Translations under genes and position numbers: made by a program | Shown here: positions 12,601-24,899 of the stretch, in pieces | Layout: every line of letters begins with the position of its first letter | Numbering within the stretch: the first letter of the stretch is position 1 | Notes under the pieces: generated by a model | The model's database searches: none | Told to the model about the DNA's origin: nothing | What the model saw: the letters and a program-made list of their open reading frames with translations, nothing else | NCBI RefSeq assembly: GCF_003711515.1 | Contig: NW_021167087.1 | Coordinates: forward strand, 124,001-188,000 | DNA: 64,000 nt | Origin: Sodiomyces alkalinus F11 | Taxonomy: Eukaryota > Ascomycota > Sordariomycetes > Glomerellales > Plectosphaerellaceae | Direction of reading: 5' to 3'

Positions 12601-14560
12601 AGGGGGGCTAGGGAGGTTCTAGATATACTCCTAGTAGTCTTAAGGAGGGTTTTAGGTAGTAGTTATAATCTAGCCTAAACGCGTAGGATAAACGGCCGTG
12701 GTAGTCTATACTATTAAAGGGATTACCGTGGTGGCGCGGTTAATAGCCTTCCGTAGCTAATAAGTCGTAGTAATTAGAGCTAATTCGGACTTCTAAAGAC
12801 GAAAAGTCTATATCTTATCCTTTTAGTGGATACTAGGACTATAGGACTAAAGCTATAGAAGACTAAGGATAATCTAAGCGCCGTGGGGATCTAAATCTAT
12901 AACGTGAAATATAATAGTTTCGGCTCGGGGCCTACCCTAACTCTCTATAATCCGGCAGATTAATTTTATAATACCGTAGGTCTTTACCTGCTAACCTAGT
13001 ACTAACTATAAGATGTCCTTAGTAGTTCCTAAGGGTTTATAACCGGGTAGGAGGCTAGCGTAAGTAATAACGTCTAAGTCCGAACCTAAGTCTATATAAG
13101 CACGGTAAGAGGTTTATTCGCTATCTTATTATACACCGCCTCGTCGTAAACTAAGTTATACCTTTAGGGGACTATAGAAAAGAGGTGTCGATATAGATAG
13201 CGCACGTTCCTATTATAAAGGTTCCTTAGAAGGTATAACCTATACTTGACCTACTATAGTGTTTCTCTTAAGATCTACTAGTACGGAATTAATACTTATC
13301 GACTTATTCTGGGGATTATTCTAAGGCCTATTAGTAGTCTAATTTATCTTCCTAGGGTCTTTTAGGTATAAGGAGCGATAATAGCCTTTCTCGTAATAGT
13401 AAAAATACTTAATTTCCTTAATAAGGGGTAGTAGACTAGTCCGGGGGTTCTTCTAGGGTTTATCCGACGTGTCCTCGTCTTATCCTTTAGTGCCCTTAGT
13501 GTTATTCTGGTTACGACTACGTGACGGGCTTAACTATCTTTTCCGCTTATCGTTACGCTTAGCCCGCTAGTAAGCCGGTAAGGAAGAGCGAGGTTACTTA
13601 TTATCCTCGGTATCCTGAATTAAGGTAACCTAGGCTTAATAGGCGGCTATATAGAGCTCTTTAACTAACTTCGGTAATCCTTGAGCACGGATCCGGTCTC
13701 TAAAAGGCTTTCGTAATTTATTAAGAATTAACTATATACGAATTTTATCATTAAGAATAATAGGAACTTCCCTGAAAAGCCTATTTATAAAGTCTAGGAA
13801 TCTATCGTAGGATTAGTCTGGTTTTTACCATATACGGTCGGAGAATAGTTATTCTATAATAGATATTTCCCGGGTATTATCGTTAAGTAGTAGATTAGCG
13901 AGGAACTTTTTTATATCTTCCTAAGTGGCTCCTCCTTCACGATTTATATATCCGAAGGTAGTTTTTAAATACTAATGCTATAATAACTTAGTAGTCTATA
14001 GGAGATTATTATAGGCGTAGAAGATGTTAGGTAGTTCGGTGCGAAAATAATTAGGGTTTATAGCGATCCGGGACTTACTATCCTTAATAAATATAAGATA
14101 TCTATCGTAAAACACTTTATCCTATTTAGGGACGTCTATATTTATTTTAATTACCTTATTACCCTGTATAGGTGCACCTAAAAAGGACCGGGAGGGCTCC
14201 TAGGAGGTTGTAGGGGTAACGGTATCGGGGTTAATACCGCTACGTAGAAGTTTAAGTCGGCGTTCGTTCTTTTTTCTTTTAAAACATAATTCGAGATAAC
14301 GGGTCTCTACTATAAGCTCGGTATCTTAGAGGTCTATTATAGAGAGATTCTAGAGATCTAAGTAAGCACGTCGCGTTATACGGTTATTCCCTTATCCTTT
14401 AGGGTTAGGAATATTAGGGTTAGGGATACCGTCGGAGGGAGGAGGGGGCGAAAGGGAAGAGAATCCTTCCTCGTTATCGCCTATAGGTCCTATAGGAGGG
14501 GGAATTAGCGGATTAGTGCGTTAAGGTATAATAACCTCGTAGTATTCTACTAGGAACTAG
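9630..14560 (-). pseudogene. G2 gag-pol: CCHC knuckle, protease, RT, RNase H, integrase, chromodomain
   Basis: Read right to left: a gag CCHC zinc knuckle near 13415-13370 (residues FYYYEKGYYRSL, Cys and His now Tyr by RIP); a protease site near 13110-13045 (DLGSDLDVI, Ser changed to Leu by CA to TA); RT with YLNDILI at about 12032-12005, the YLDD site with Asp changed to Asn; RNase H near 11460-11400 (TKLIAIVEAFR); integrase near 10720-10540 (VNFITGLPP); GPY/F-like region at about 10050-9930 (KKLLDKYLGPYEI); chromodomain at about 9800-9640 (YLIKxEGYGHEENT). It is clearly inactive. Confidence 0.88.
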
Positions 14561-14615
14561 TCGTTAGAATTCCTGTCGGTCGTTATACCCGTGTAGAAGG
14601 GGAGAACGAATAAAA

Positions 14616-15008
14616 TATTATAGGTATACTATAAGGAGTAATAGGCTACTACAGAGCCATATAAGATTATTTAGGGACTAATAGGAATTAAGGAGGGGGT
14701 ATTATAATAAGATTATTCGTTAAGTCCTCCCGAGACTCTAGGAACTATAGAAGGCACTCCCCTCTTTATACCTACCTAAGGTCTCCTAACTAAATAAGTA
14801 GCGAGAGGCCTCCTTAGGACTAAGTTTAGGCGTAAGCTGGTTCCTAAGCTAACCAGCTTACTAGATCTAAGCTAACTTCTAAGCTAACCAGCTTACTTAA
14901 CCTCGACGTGTCGTATCTCTAACGGTCTAACCTGACTACAATCCCCCTATCTATATATAAGTCTAGTGCTAGTCTTATAGCAACGTATAAGCACTGTATA
15001 TTCTACTA
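14616..15008 (-). repeat. G2 5' LTR (right copy)
   Basis: 393-bp partner of the LTR at 7246. It ends TTCTACTA, followed directly by the TSD ATAGA at 15009-15013. The primer-binding region lies immediately inside, at about 14600-14615 on the minus strand. Confidence 0.95.
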
Positions 15009-17455
15009 ATAGAATACACTACTATTACTATAGACTATGTTACTATTACTACAGACTATACTACCGCTATTACTACGGGTAAAGGCGATACTACCACTAT
15101 TACTACGGGTAAAGGCGATAATATCGTTATTATTACAGGTAAGGAAAAGGCTACCGCTATTACTATAGACACTTCACGGTTTATCACTATAAGGTTTAAA
15201 CCGTTCCCTACGCCTCTAATATCCCGGGAAGATCCTACGCGCGCGTTCCTCATAGCGCTAGCGGTGGTTAGGGGCGTGAAGGTAAAAGAATACGATAACC
15301 ACTAACGGATAGCTATAGATACCCCTAGGGGGTGCCCGTCGGCTATACGCCTATCGGCCGCGCACTAATTACCCGCGCGCCTATATATCACGAGAACCAT
15401 TATAAGCCTATACACGACTAAGCAGGTATAGAATAATAATACCTAGAAAGCGTTCTTTAACGCTAGAAGGACTTATAACCCTATATATAGGAGGAAATAA
15501 GCTATTAATAACGGTAACGTTATCGGCGCTAGTATTATAGATCCCTCTCCCTCTAACGCCTCCCTATCGCGTCTAACCCGTAAGGATCTCCCGCCTCCGT
15601 TACACTACCACCGTGATATACGCCTCTACTCGTTACGGGAGCGGTGGTTATAGGCTAAGGGGGAACACCTTAAGGGGCACCGATAGATAGGCTACTAATA
15701 GGAGGTCTACGATAATGAGGCTAATAAGTAATAAGTCCTCGCCTATAGATAGGTATACACCTCTAAATTTAATAAGGAAGGGACCCTCCTTAAGTATAAG
15801 GCACGCCTTATAGTATAAGGGGATTAATAAAAACGGTTAGAGACTAAAGATAACTACGCCGCTACGCTAGTATCGCGGTTATTCCGTATACTAATAGTAA
15901 TCGCCGCCTGATTTGATCTAGAAATAAAGCAGTTCGATACCGTTAACGCGTTCGTTAACAGTAGCCTTAAAGAAGAGGTATTTATAAAGATACCATAAGG
16001 CTATAAGATACTAGGTAAGGTCCTATTGCTGCGGAAAGCCCTCTTCGGTTTAAGGGTATCGCTACTACTATAATAAGAGGAATTTAGTGGCACGCTATAA
16101 AGGATCGGATTCACGGCCGTGCGTAATAACCCTATACTATAATCCGCGACAGTCTAATCCTATTCTCCTATATCGACGATATCGGACTTATATATTATAA
16201 AGACCGTAAAACTAATACCGACGACTTTAAGGCCGCCCTTAAGCGAAGCTATAGGTTATTAGGAGGCCAAGAAATCCGTTAGTTCCTAGGAATCGAGGTG
16301 TAAAGGATAGAGCCACCCGTAGGTTATAGCTATTATAATCCTTTTACGTGGAGAAGATCGCGGTTAAATACTACGTAGATATACTCTGCCGAAAGCCACT
16401 AAAGGTCCTATTATTAACGGTAAAGCCGCTAATACCACGCGACGGAATACGCCCGTTAATTCCCGAGGTCCGCTAGTACCAGGGTATAATCAGTTTAATC
16501 CTATATACCGCTATTATAAGCAGGTCCGATATCGCGTTCGCCTATTCGAAGCTTTCCTAATATAATGTTAACCCCTCCTCTAACTACCTTAAGAGGGCTT
16601 AATAAATACTAGTATTTCTATACTATATAAGATACTACTACCTGGAATTTAGTGGGAATAGACTCTTCCTAATAACAAGCGACGCGTCCTTTAGGGATAA
16701 TCCAGACCGTAAGAGCTTATAAGGATACACGATAAAGCTTTTCAGCGGCACTATTAACTTGAAGGCGGGTAAGTAACCGACGGTAATAATATCGTTAATA
16801 GAGTCGGAACTACTCGCTCTTACCGAGGCAGTTAAGGAGACGCTATTCGTTAGCCGGATATTAAGAGATTTAGAGCTTCGGTTAGACTAATAATAACTAT
16901 AGCTATACTACGATAATTAATAGACTATTAACCTCGTTAATAAGAAGGTATAACGCCTACGGATATGGCTACGGCACGTCGATATATATAACTAATAGGC
17001 GTGTTAGTTAGTATAATAAGGTCTTTTTAAGGTCACGTATATTAACGCGAAGGAGATAATCGCGGACGGTCTAACGAAGGTACTACCGGAGGCAGGAATT
17101 AAAAGATTATAGTAATAGCTTAATTTAACGGATTAGAAGGATCGTATCGAGTAGTCTAAATAACTACACGAAGAGATTAAACGCGCTAAAGCGGCCTTAG
17201 CGACTATAATGGCCCCCGAGGGCGTAGTAGATCCGATAGATATAGATCCGATTAAGCAGATTAGGCTAATCAGGATCGAGGAACTAATTAAGATAGAATT
17301 ATATTAAACGGTTAAATAGGGCGGATTTAGACCCCTTTTACGAGGGCGTTTTCCCTTAACTTTAACTTTACGATAGAAAAGTTAAGAGTGTTTGGTTTAA
17401 ACCCAAGCCTCTAATTAGTGAGTTAACCTAGGAAGACCCACCTTAACTAAGGGGG
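15009..17455 (+). mobile_element. Ty1/copia element C1, right fragment (linker, RT, RNase H)
   Basis: The frame continues from the left fragment through the rest of the minisatellite (15060-15149). After a linker with LPPPLHYHRDIRLYSLRERW comes the reverse transcriptase: FRILIVIAA, then EIKQFDTVNAFVN at about 15900-15960 and GKVLLLRKALFGL at about 16013-16050. A second RT block with SYIDDIGLI follows at about 16165-16200. The RNase H part lies at 16540-17090. The reading ends near 17300, before a short purine tract (GGGGGTG). Stops and frame changes are frequent. Confidence 0.85.
15060..15149 (+). repeat. 30-bp coding minisatellite of C1, right half
   Basis: Units at 15060, 15090 and 15120 encode ten-residue repeats like TTAITTGKGD, in the same frame as the left units once G2 is removed. 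A degenerate unit follows from 15150. Confidence 0.85.
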
Positions 17456-17709
17456 TGTATCGTATAGGCACACGGACCACGACGTGGTCTATAGGGGATC
17501 TAGGGGGGATCCACGCTATAACTAAGGGCTTCGGATATCGGGGACCTCGGGCAGCAGGATATAACAGGGGCGGATACCAGAAAAGACCGGATAGCATCTA
17601 AATAATATAGTACCCATAACAGAGTCTTCACTACCTAAATAAAGGGCATAAAAGACTCTCCTAGATATAACTTAACATAATACACACAAACGAGATTTCC
17701 ACTCTACTA
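17456..17709 (+). repeat. Putative 3' LTR of C1
   Basis: It begins TGTATCGTATAGGCAC directly after the purine tract AAGGGGG and ends near CCACTCTACTA. It holds a TATA-like GGCATAAAAG at about 17644-17653. CA and TG are commoner here than in the neighbouring coding remnants. The 5' partner LTR was not found, so the boundaries are provisional. Confidence 0.45.
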
Positions 17710-18384
17710 AGTTAATTATCCAAGTGTCTATTTGACGTGCGATAGTATCTACCCGGATTATAATCTCTGTAATCTGGCCTATTACGTAACTAAAAAGACT
17801 ATAGTCTATTCGATATACTTGCTAATCGCCCTAGATATTAGTTAGGCAATTAAAGCTATTTATAACTAGTAGATATAATAGATATAACGGCTATATAATC
17901 TCTTTACTATAGCCGCCTTTAAACTCATCCTCTAAGCCCTCTAAATACTCTATCCGGACTTTCTCTGGCTATTTTTACAATAGCCGTTCCAGTATATCTA
18001 TCACGCCTCCCTAGGACCTAAATATCTCGAATTTCTCGCTGTATAACGCCTTTATTAGCCCGTCTACGACTATTTCCACGCTCGTGTTATACATAATAAG
18101 TATTTACCCTTATTTATTTACTTAACGTAATTAGTGGCCGTGGATATCGATATAGCGAAGGCGCGTTATTAATATACTAATGTCTTAATTAACTAACCGA
18201 ATCGTTTAGTCATTATTATATAGGATCCTTAATTCAGGATCGTTAAATTCTATACCTATACTAAATAATAGCCGGTATGTATAGATACCCTTTTTAGACC
18301 TTATACTAACGCTAAGAGCTCTACTTTGGTTATTAACGTTATAACCGTATTTTACTTATTAGCACGCTACGTGATAGTTCCTTT
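17710..18384 (-). mobile_element. Copia element C3, 3' fragment (RNase H end and part of 3' LTR)
   Basis: On the minus strand from 18384 the sequence reads RANKxNTVITLITKVELLAL, the RNase H core of fungal copia elements, continuing the frame that stops at 24220. The last ~130 bp (about 17,820-17,710) match the copia LTR-like sequence at 57677-57735 over some 55 bp, so part of the 3' LTR is here. The far end abuts the C1 LTR. Confidence 0.75.
18372..18384. repeat. 13-bp target duplication of LINE L1, left copy
   Basis: TGATAGTTCCTTT here is repeated exactly at 24220-24232 on the other side of L1. Both copies lie in the C3 RNase H coding region. Confidence 0.93.
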
Positions 18385-19249
18385 TTATTATTATTATTTT
18401 CGATCTTACTCCGCTATCCTAACTAATCTATAGGAGCCTTTCTAGACTTTACGGTCCTTCTCGGGTAGCTATAAAGGGGAAAGCCCAGCTAAACCCCGGA
18501 GAAAACCTCTATATACTTCCTTAGGTGGAGTAATACTGCTACGGGGCCGATATAGCCCCGGTTTATCCCTGCTATATATCTGGATTATACCTCTAGGCTA
18601 ATAGCTAACGGGAAGTGTAGTAGGCTAGTAGATAGGTAGGTTAGCCTAAGCTAATCGTTAGCGACGGGGTAGGGGCCGAGGGGGCGCCGTTACGCCTCCG
18701 CGGTACAGCGGCTACGGCCGTTTAGCCTTAGCCTCACTTTATCCCCGAGGATTATGCCTTTTATTCTTTCCGTTTAGTTAATAAAGAGAGTAGGGGAGGT
18801 AGGCGCCTGCTGCCTCCCCTAAATGGGTTCCTGCTATATCCAGTGGTAGGTAGGGAGGATAGGGCTTTACCCTATTATAAGAATTATATAGTTAATATCC
18901 TATAAGGCCTTTTTGCTTTTTTTCCCTCTCTTTTCCTCCTATAACGCTAACGAGTTAGTTATAGGTTTTCTTTCCGATTATTCCCGTTTACGGTGCCGTA
19001 GGCTTGTCGTTACGGCTCGATACTAATAGTAAACCCCTTTAGTTTCCTTATTATTTTCTTATTATAATCTTACTATAAGTACTTTATAGGTAGCGTCGTG
19101 GTAGCGTAGTGGCGTAGGGTTAACTAGGTAGTATAGTATCAATTTATATATATAAATAAGTAATTAATAGTAGTAGTATAATATAAGTTCTCTTTATAGT
19201 ATAGCAGTGCCTTAGTAGTAGCGTGCTAATAGTCGTAGATATCGTCTCC

Positions 19250-19282
<33 letters not shown>

Positions 19283-22200
19283 CCGCTGCTATAAGCGCAG
19301 CGTAGTTTATATTATACTATATATAGGCCTTAGTAGCGTCGGAGTAGTATTATAGCGCTAATATAAGGCAGTTATATTTATTATAGTAAGCGTCTAGGCA
19401 CTTACCCCAATAACGTGGAGGCTTACGCTAATACTACGGAAATAAGCGTGGTCTATTACTAGTATACTAATAATCGCCGTTTATATAAGGATATAAGTCG
19501 CCTCGGTACCGTAACAGTGCCGTATATACATTAAGGTAGATATAGCTAATAACTTAATAGGTCTCCTCTGATATTAAGAAGTAGTAATAACGTCTTATAG
19601 ATATTTACTAGGCGTATATAGCGGTAAAGGCCGCTAATAGCGCTAGTATCGCTATTATAGGTCCTCCCCTTCGGTGCTATATATTCTCGGAGGGAGCGTT
19701 ATATTAGGGGGCGGCTTAATACCGCTACGGTATAGGTATAGGGCCGCTATGCTTCCGCCTAGGCTTAACCCTATTTCCTTATAAAGGCTTTCCGCGGGGG
19801 CGAGGTTCCGGTCTAGGTTATTAGGGCGGTAAGCTATACTATCTATACGAGGGCGGTATAAGTCCTATAGTGCTAATTTGGTGTTATTAGGGCTCTTACC
19901 GCGGTATATACTCCGGCTAATATCCTATCTTTAATCCCCTATTTTTATATCCGAAGGGTCTTTCGGGCGCTTAGGCTTAAGAGGTATAGGTTAAAAGGGA
20001 GGATAAAGGTCTCTTTTTCGAGGACCCTGACTAGCGTAGCCTTATAGGCTGCGGCTACTAATTAGAGGTATCGGTTCTATACCGCTATAAATACCGCTAC
20101 GGGGCTATACTAGGGGCCCGCCCTTATCTTATAAACGGCTAAGGCATAATAGGTAATTACTAATCTTATTACTACGAGGTATAGTCTTCTTATATCTATA
20201 AAGCTATACCCCTTCGCTACTATACTAAGCCTTAAGAGGGTGTATATTTAGGTAGCTAGTCGGCTTTTTATCTCTTTAGCGTATTACCGGAAATCGAGTT
20301 TCGTATTAAGCTAGACGCCTAGGAGTCTTATCGCCTCCGTTACCGGTACCGAAATAGCGTTTAGGGGGAGCGGGGTAGGGGAGGGTTAGCGTGATGTCAT
20401 AAAAGGGATATAGATATACTCAGCTAGTTTAAACGATAGTCCGCTCGCTATCTTTTAGTCTTAGTAAGTATGCTACGTAACGGCGAGGCGGTACTATATT
20501 TATACCTTTATTCTGCCGAAGGCGATAATATTCGTGTTATTAGCGAATCCTACTGCTATTATTTTAAGGACTTTTTTTAGCTTTTTATGAAGGGTAGAGA
20601 TATAAAGGATAAAAAGGATAGAGGAGATTAGGGAGCGTTATAGTATACCCCTATAAAGGTGCCGCGGGGGGCCGTTTCATTATCAAGTAGTAGTTAGGCT
20701 ATATAGTCTTAGAGGAAGCTACTAATTAGGGCAATAAGCTATTAAGGGTATCCTTTTCTTTTAAGTACTATAAGGAGGCGGGTATAAGGTATAGTATCGA
20801 AGGCGTTTTTAATATCTAGTTAGAGTATCGACGTGGTGCCGCTATAGGTCTAGCTCGCTTTTATAGCCTTTATAACTCTTTATACTACTATCTCCGTACT
20901 CCGCCCGGTCCGGTTATTTATTTATCCTGTTAGGAGGAGCTAATACTCCTCCGTTATAGCGGCGATATACTTAGCTAATATCCCCTTAAGGACCTTACCT
21001 ATCGTGTTAAGGAGTAATATCGGTCGTTAGCCCTTTAATAACTTATAGTCGGCCAGCGGCCAGCTTTCCTTTTTAAGGACTACTATAGTAGCGTAATAGT
21101 ACTTTTTCGGGTAATAGCCCGCTTCGAGGTATACTATAAAGATAGCGCTTAGTCTTTAGTATAAAGGAGGTCTATATATTTTTAGGAGCCCTGCTAAGAG
21201 CCTATCGGGTCTTAGTACCGTTTAGGATTTAGTCTTCTTAAGGCGCCCCTATACGTCCGCTACGGTAACGTTATAGCGGATATCCTATCCAAGGGGGAAT
21301 TCCGCGCTTATAGGTCTAAGGGTAGTAAGGAGGTGGGGTAGGAAGAACTTCCCGTTACAGACTTTGGCTTTCTCTATATATATAGTGGTTAGGTTATCGT
21401 TATTATCTCGGCGTAGTAGCGGTACCGATAAGGGGTCTAGTAGTGCTCCCCTATTTATGTACACCCATTTCTATAGTCGCTAGAGGAGGTTATCGTTCTT
21501 TCTAGTCTGATATAGCAGGTACCGCTAGTATAGCCGCTTCGCTACTATTATAGTCTTATCGCGGCGCCCCTCCGCTTCCTAGAACTTATCCTATCGGTTC
21601 CGGGACTTTCTAGATATATATTTACGGTAGAGGCGCCTTATTTCCTAGGTAAGAGCGGTTAGCTCCGCGTTCTACTAAGGGGTAGGTAGGAGTCCGGGGG
21701 TACCCCCGTAATAATATAGTACGGCCTTATCGGCTAGGGTTATAAGGTTCTTAATTAGATTATCTAATACTAAGTTAATATTACTTAGTATTATAAAAAG
21801 GCCGGTCTACTATAGTTATATAGCGGCGAACTAAGGGACTTACAAGGGGTTAAAGTCCTTCTAGACTTAACGGGGCCCGCCTAAGTCCCGCGGTAGTATT
21901 ATCCTAATACCCGCCACGGTATTTATCTTTATATAGATTCGGGCTATCTATAAGTAATAGTCTAACCTAATAATAGTCTTATTAGGGCCGCTAAAATCGT
22001 AGCGAAGCCTTTACGTTACCTATATAAGGTTAATAGTGCCAGTATACCGACCCGGGCGGTGCTACGTAATAGTTCCGGGGGGGGCTACTAGGTCTAGGTT
22101 TTACTTAGTTATTAGAGTAAGTAGGGTATCGGCCCGGGGGTAGTATCGCGGTAGCTATAATTATAAGGGGTAGTATAAGTTAAAATCCCTATAAGGATAT

Positions 22201-24219
22201 AGCGGCCTTGTAGCGGTGCTGTATTAAATATATCTTATAGGGGTGTATTCTAGGGGATCCTGGCTAACTAGTAGTTCTCTAAGTAGATTAACTAGATTAT
22301 AAGGGTATCGTCTCCGGACCCGAATATAACCGTGTAGGTATTATAGTAGGCCCGCTATATCTACGTATACCGCCGGTGTCTTTTATAGATATATAGTAGG
22401 GCGCGGCCCCCTCCCTAGATTAGCCGGTATACCCCTTAGGAGGGGTAGGTAAGGCTTTTCGTGAAAGGGTTAAGACCTGGTTTCTAAAATACTATTACAT
22501 TACACTCGGCGCGGTACCGAAACAGGAGCTCCCGCCACGCCTAACTCCTCCCTATATTCCACGAAAGGATATAGATTTTTATTAATTAATATAGAGGGAG
22601 GTTAAGATAGCATGCCCGGTATAACCGGGGTCTAGCTCTAGGGTTCTTACTATAGTATCTTACTAGTCCCGCGGGGGATTATATAGCCACTTATTAGGCC
22701 TAGTGCCGGGGAGCCCTCCTATCCTTTAGTCCTTTTCGGGGGCCGTCCTCTACCCCTATAAAGGGGTCGGTCCTAGTCCTAGGCAATCATAAACGGGGGG
22801 AAGATCTACGGCTACCGCGGGTATACCGCTTCGGTCTAGCGGGTAATATTAAAGTCCCTAGCTTATTAGTTATACGCTTCGCGGGTCTTCTTAGCCTTTT
22901 TCCTTAATAATCGGTATAAATCGTTAAAGATATTATAATCTCCGGTATAGGCGGTATAGCGGCAGGGGCGCTTAGGCATTATAGTGTTATAGTATCCTAG
23001 GCCTTATAGATGCGCTGATTCTAGCTTAGCGTAATAGTAGTATAACTTCTCTGCCACGGGGTAGCCGTTAGACTTATAGCCAAAGTATAGGTATTTATAG
23101 TACTTTAGGGGGCTAAGATTAGGATTATACGGTTCGTAGATATAGCTACCCTCTTTAAAGAGGAGGGTATTCCGAATGAGGCTTATTACCCCTTCCGGCG
23201 AAGCCGATTCGATAAGGAGAAACGCTACCCTAGCGATACCGCGGCTGGTTACTCGCTATTATATATAGAGGACTTTTACCTCGGGGTTTATATCTTATAA
23301 GGATACTAATAGGTCTTCTTCGGAAAGGGTATTAAGGACCTCCCGAGGGATAGCCTTCACGAGTATAGGGTAGGCGCGTACGGCGAGGGTAGTTCTTTTA
23401 CTAAAGGCTTTCTTAACCTATTAATCCTTATAGGTGGCCTACTACTATACCCTTTCGGTAAAGGTAAGGTAAATATCTCCGCTAAGTAGCTTCTATACCA
23501 CTACGGCGTTATATCGGGTAGTCGTGGTATTTATAGCTTAAATGATTTCCTTTAGGGTCCTGGCTCTAAGGGGCTGGTTTTCGGGGAGGGTTCCTTAGCG
23601 GATAATTAGTTCCCGGTGGTGCTTAGCGGGGATTATTTTAGGGGGGGCGGGGTCCTATAGCGGTATTACCGCGGGAGCTCGGGCTATAATATTAGCCTAG
23701 GTCTTTTTTATACCGCTTATTCCTTTTCGGAGTTCCTCTCGGATAATATATCGGATAGATATATATAGGTATACTAGCGGTGGCGTGCCGGCGTTATTAT
23801 ATATACTATATATTATAATTAGTTCCTTTAGTAGCTCCACGACCTACTTAATCGTATTCCTTTTAGCTAGTAGGGCCTAAATTTCTGTCTTAATCTTAGC
23901 TACTCTCGGTTCTAGGGGGCGCGGTAGCCCCCTTTCGGTCTTATATCGGTTCCGCGCTATATCCTGCCTCGGGGGGGAAGGGGGGGCGCTTCTAGTACGA
24001 AAAGTGGATCCGTTACGAATTCTATATAGTCGAGGTCGGAATAACGCTATCCTATATCTTTCCCGGCTATACCGTAGCGCCGGTATTATAGTACCGCTAT
24101 AATAGTATCCCGGGAGGGAGGTAGTAGTTATAATCTCAGTCTCGGTGGTTTTATCGACTTTGCTCCTATTACGCGCCCGTGGTTAATAGGCGTGTCGGAA
24201 TCGAGTTACTATATGCGTT
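18385..24219 (-). mobile_element. Tad1-like non-LTR retrotransposon (LINE) L1, RIP-degraded
   Basis: A 5.8-kb element on the minus strand, bounded by 13-bp target duplications. Its 3' end (left) is a short TAA repeat (the plus strand reads TTATTATTATTATTTT at 18385). The RT palm is recognisable: LDIKNAFDTIPYTRLL near 20820-20775 (motif A) and VGFANNTNIIAFG near 20560-20520 (motif C, FADD with both Asp changed to Asn). An endonuclease-like DFNPL lies near 21865. The region 22.4-24.2 kb should hold ORF1, but I could not delimit it. No ORF survives. Confidence 0.85.
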
Positions 24220-24355
24220 TGATAGTTCCTTTAAATAAGCGTATTAGGAATGCTTAACTGCTTTTATAATTAAGGGTATTATTAGGAAATGAGGCGTTAG
24301 TGTAGATTTTAATAGTATCGCCACCCCCTAGTTCTAACGTAAACGATTTACTATT
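24220..24355 (-). mobile_element. Copia element C3, 136-bp internal fragment between L1 and C2
   Basis: The minus strand reads ELGGGDTIKIYTNASFPNN and then KSS, the RNase H YSDASFADN region of copia elements. It joins at its start to the frame ending at 30459 and at its end to the frame restarting at 18384. It ends with the C2 target duplication CTATT (24351-24355) and begins with the L1 duplication (24220-24232). Confidence 0.9.
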
Positions 24356-24775
24356 TTTTGAAGATCTTTGAAGATATCGGACAAGCGGCAGGGACAAAAG
24401 TCACGAAAAGCAGTGGAACAATAAGAAGGTAATAATGGGATTATAAGGTAGGATCTCTGCGCGCGTATACATTGTGAAAAAGCGATTGAGATAAAGGATT
24501 AAGAATACAGAATAAAGAAAGGAAGGAACCGAACAGAGGGAACGGGTTAATATCCTTTATTCTTTGTAAGAGGATTAATATCGTAATAGTATTATAATAA
24601 AGATCGATATCATAGTAATATCGTAATCCTTTATATCCTCTATCTGACTCGTATCAGATAAACTGACTCGAAAGAGAACGGTCTAGGCTTACGGGGAAGA
24701 TATCTCTTATTCGAGTATAAAGGATATACTCGAAGGATATTAAGGATATTGTTAGTAATAATAATAATATCAATA
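24356..24775 (-). repeat. C2 3' LTR (left copy)
   Basis: 420 bp, beginning TTTTGAAGATC and ending ATCAATA on the plus strand. It keeps more CA and TG than the right copy (for example CGGACAAGCGGCAGGGACAA against TAAGCGGAAGGGATAA), so RIP affected the two unequally. Confidence 0.92.
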
Positions 24776-24899
24776 TCTCCCGTAAGCTGGTTCTTATATA
24801 AGAAGGAGTAGCTTAAAAACGAGTATATATATTATAGAGTTATATCGCAGAAACCCTAGTTAACTAACTAGGACTAATTATAAGAGGAAAAATAATATA

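Larger units (their letters stand above)
7246..15008 (-). mobile_element. Ty3/gypsy retrotransposon G2, structurally complete, RIP-degraded
   Basis: Two 393-bp LTRs (7246-7638 and 14616-15008) bound a 7763-bp element flanked by a perfect TSD, ATAGA (7241-7245 and 15009-15013). Pol runs on the minus strand from a gag CCHC knuckle near 13.4 kb to a chromodomain near 9.7 kb. Next to the right LTR the minus strand reads TTTTATTCGTTC, the primer-side end that G3 also has; a purine-rich AGAGAGGGGTAT precedes the left LTR. Removing the element plus one TSD rejoins the C1 reading frame without a break. A plus-strand ORF lies between pol and the left LTR. Confidence 0.95.

Noticed and set aside
17415..17597. 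60-codon minus-strand frame
   Set aside because: It lies across the putative C1 LTR and has no coding signature.
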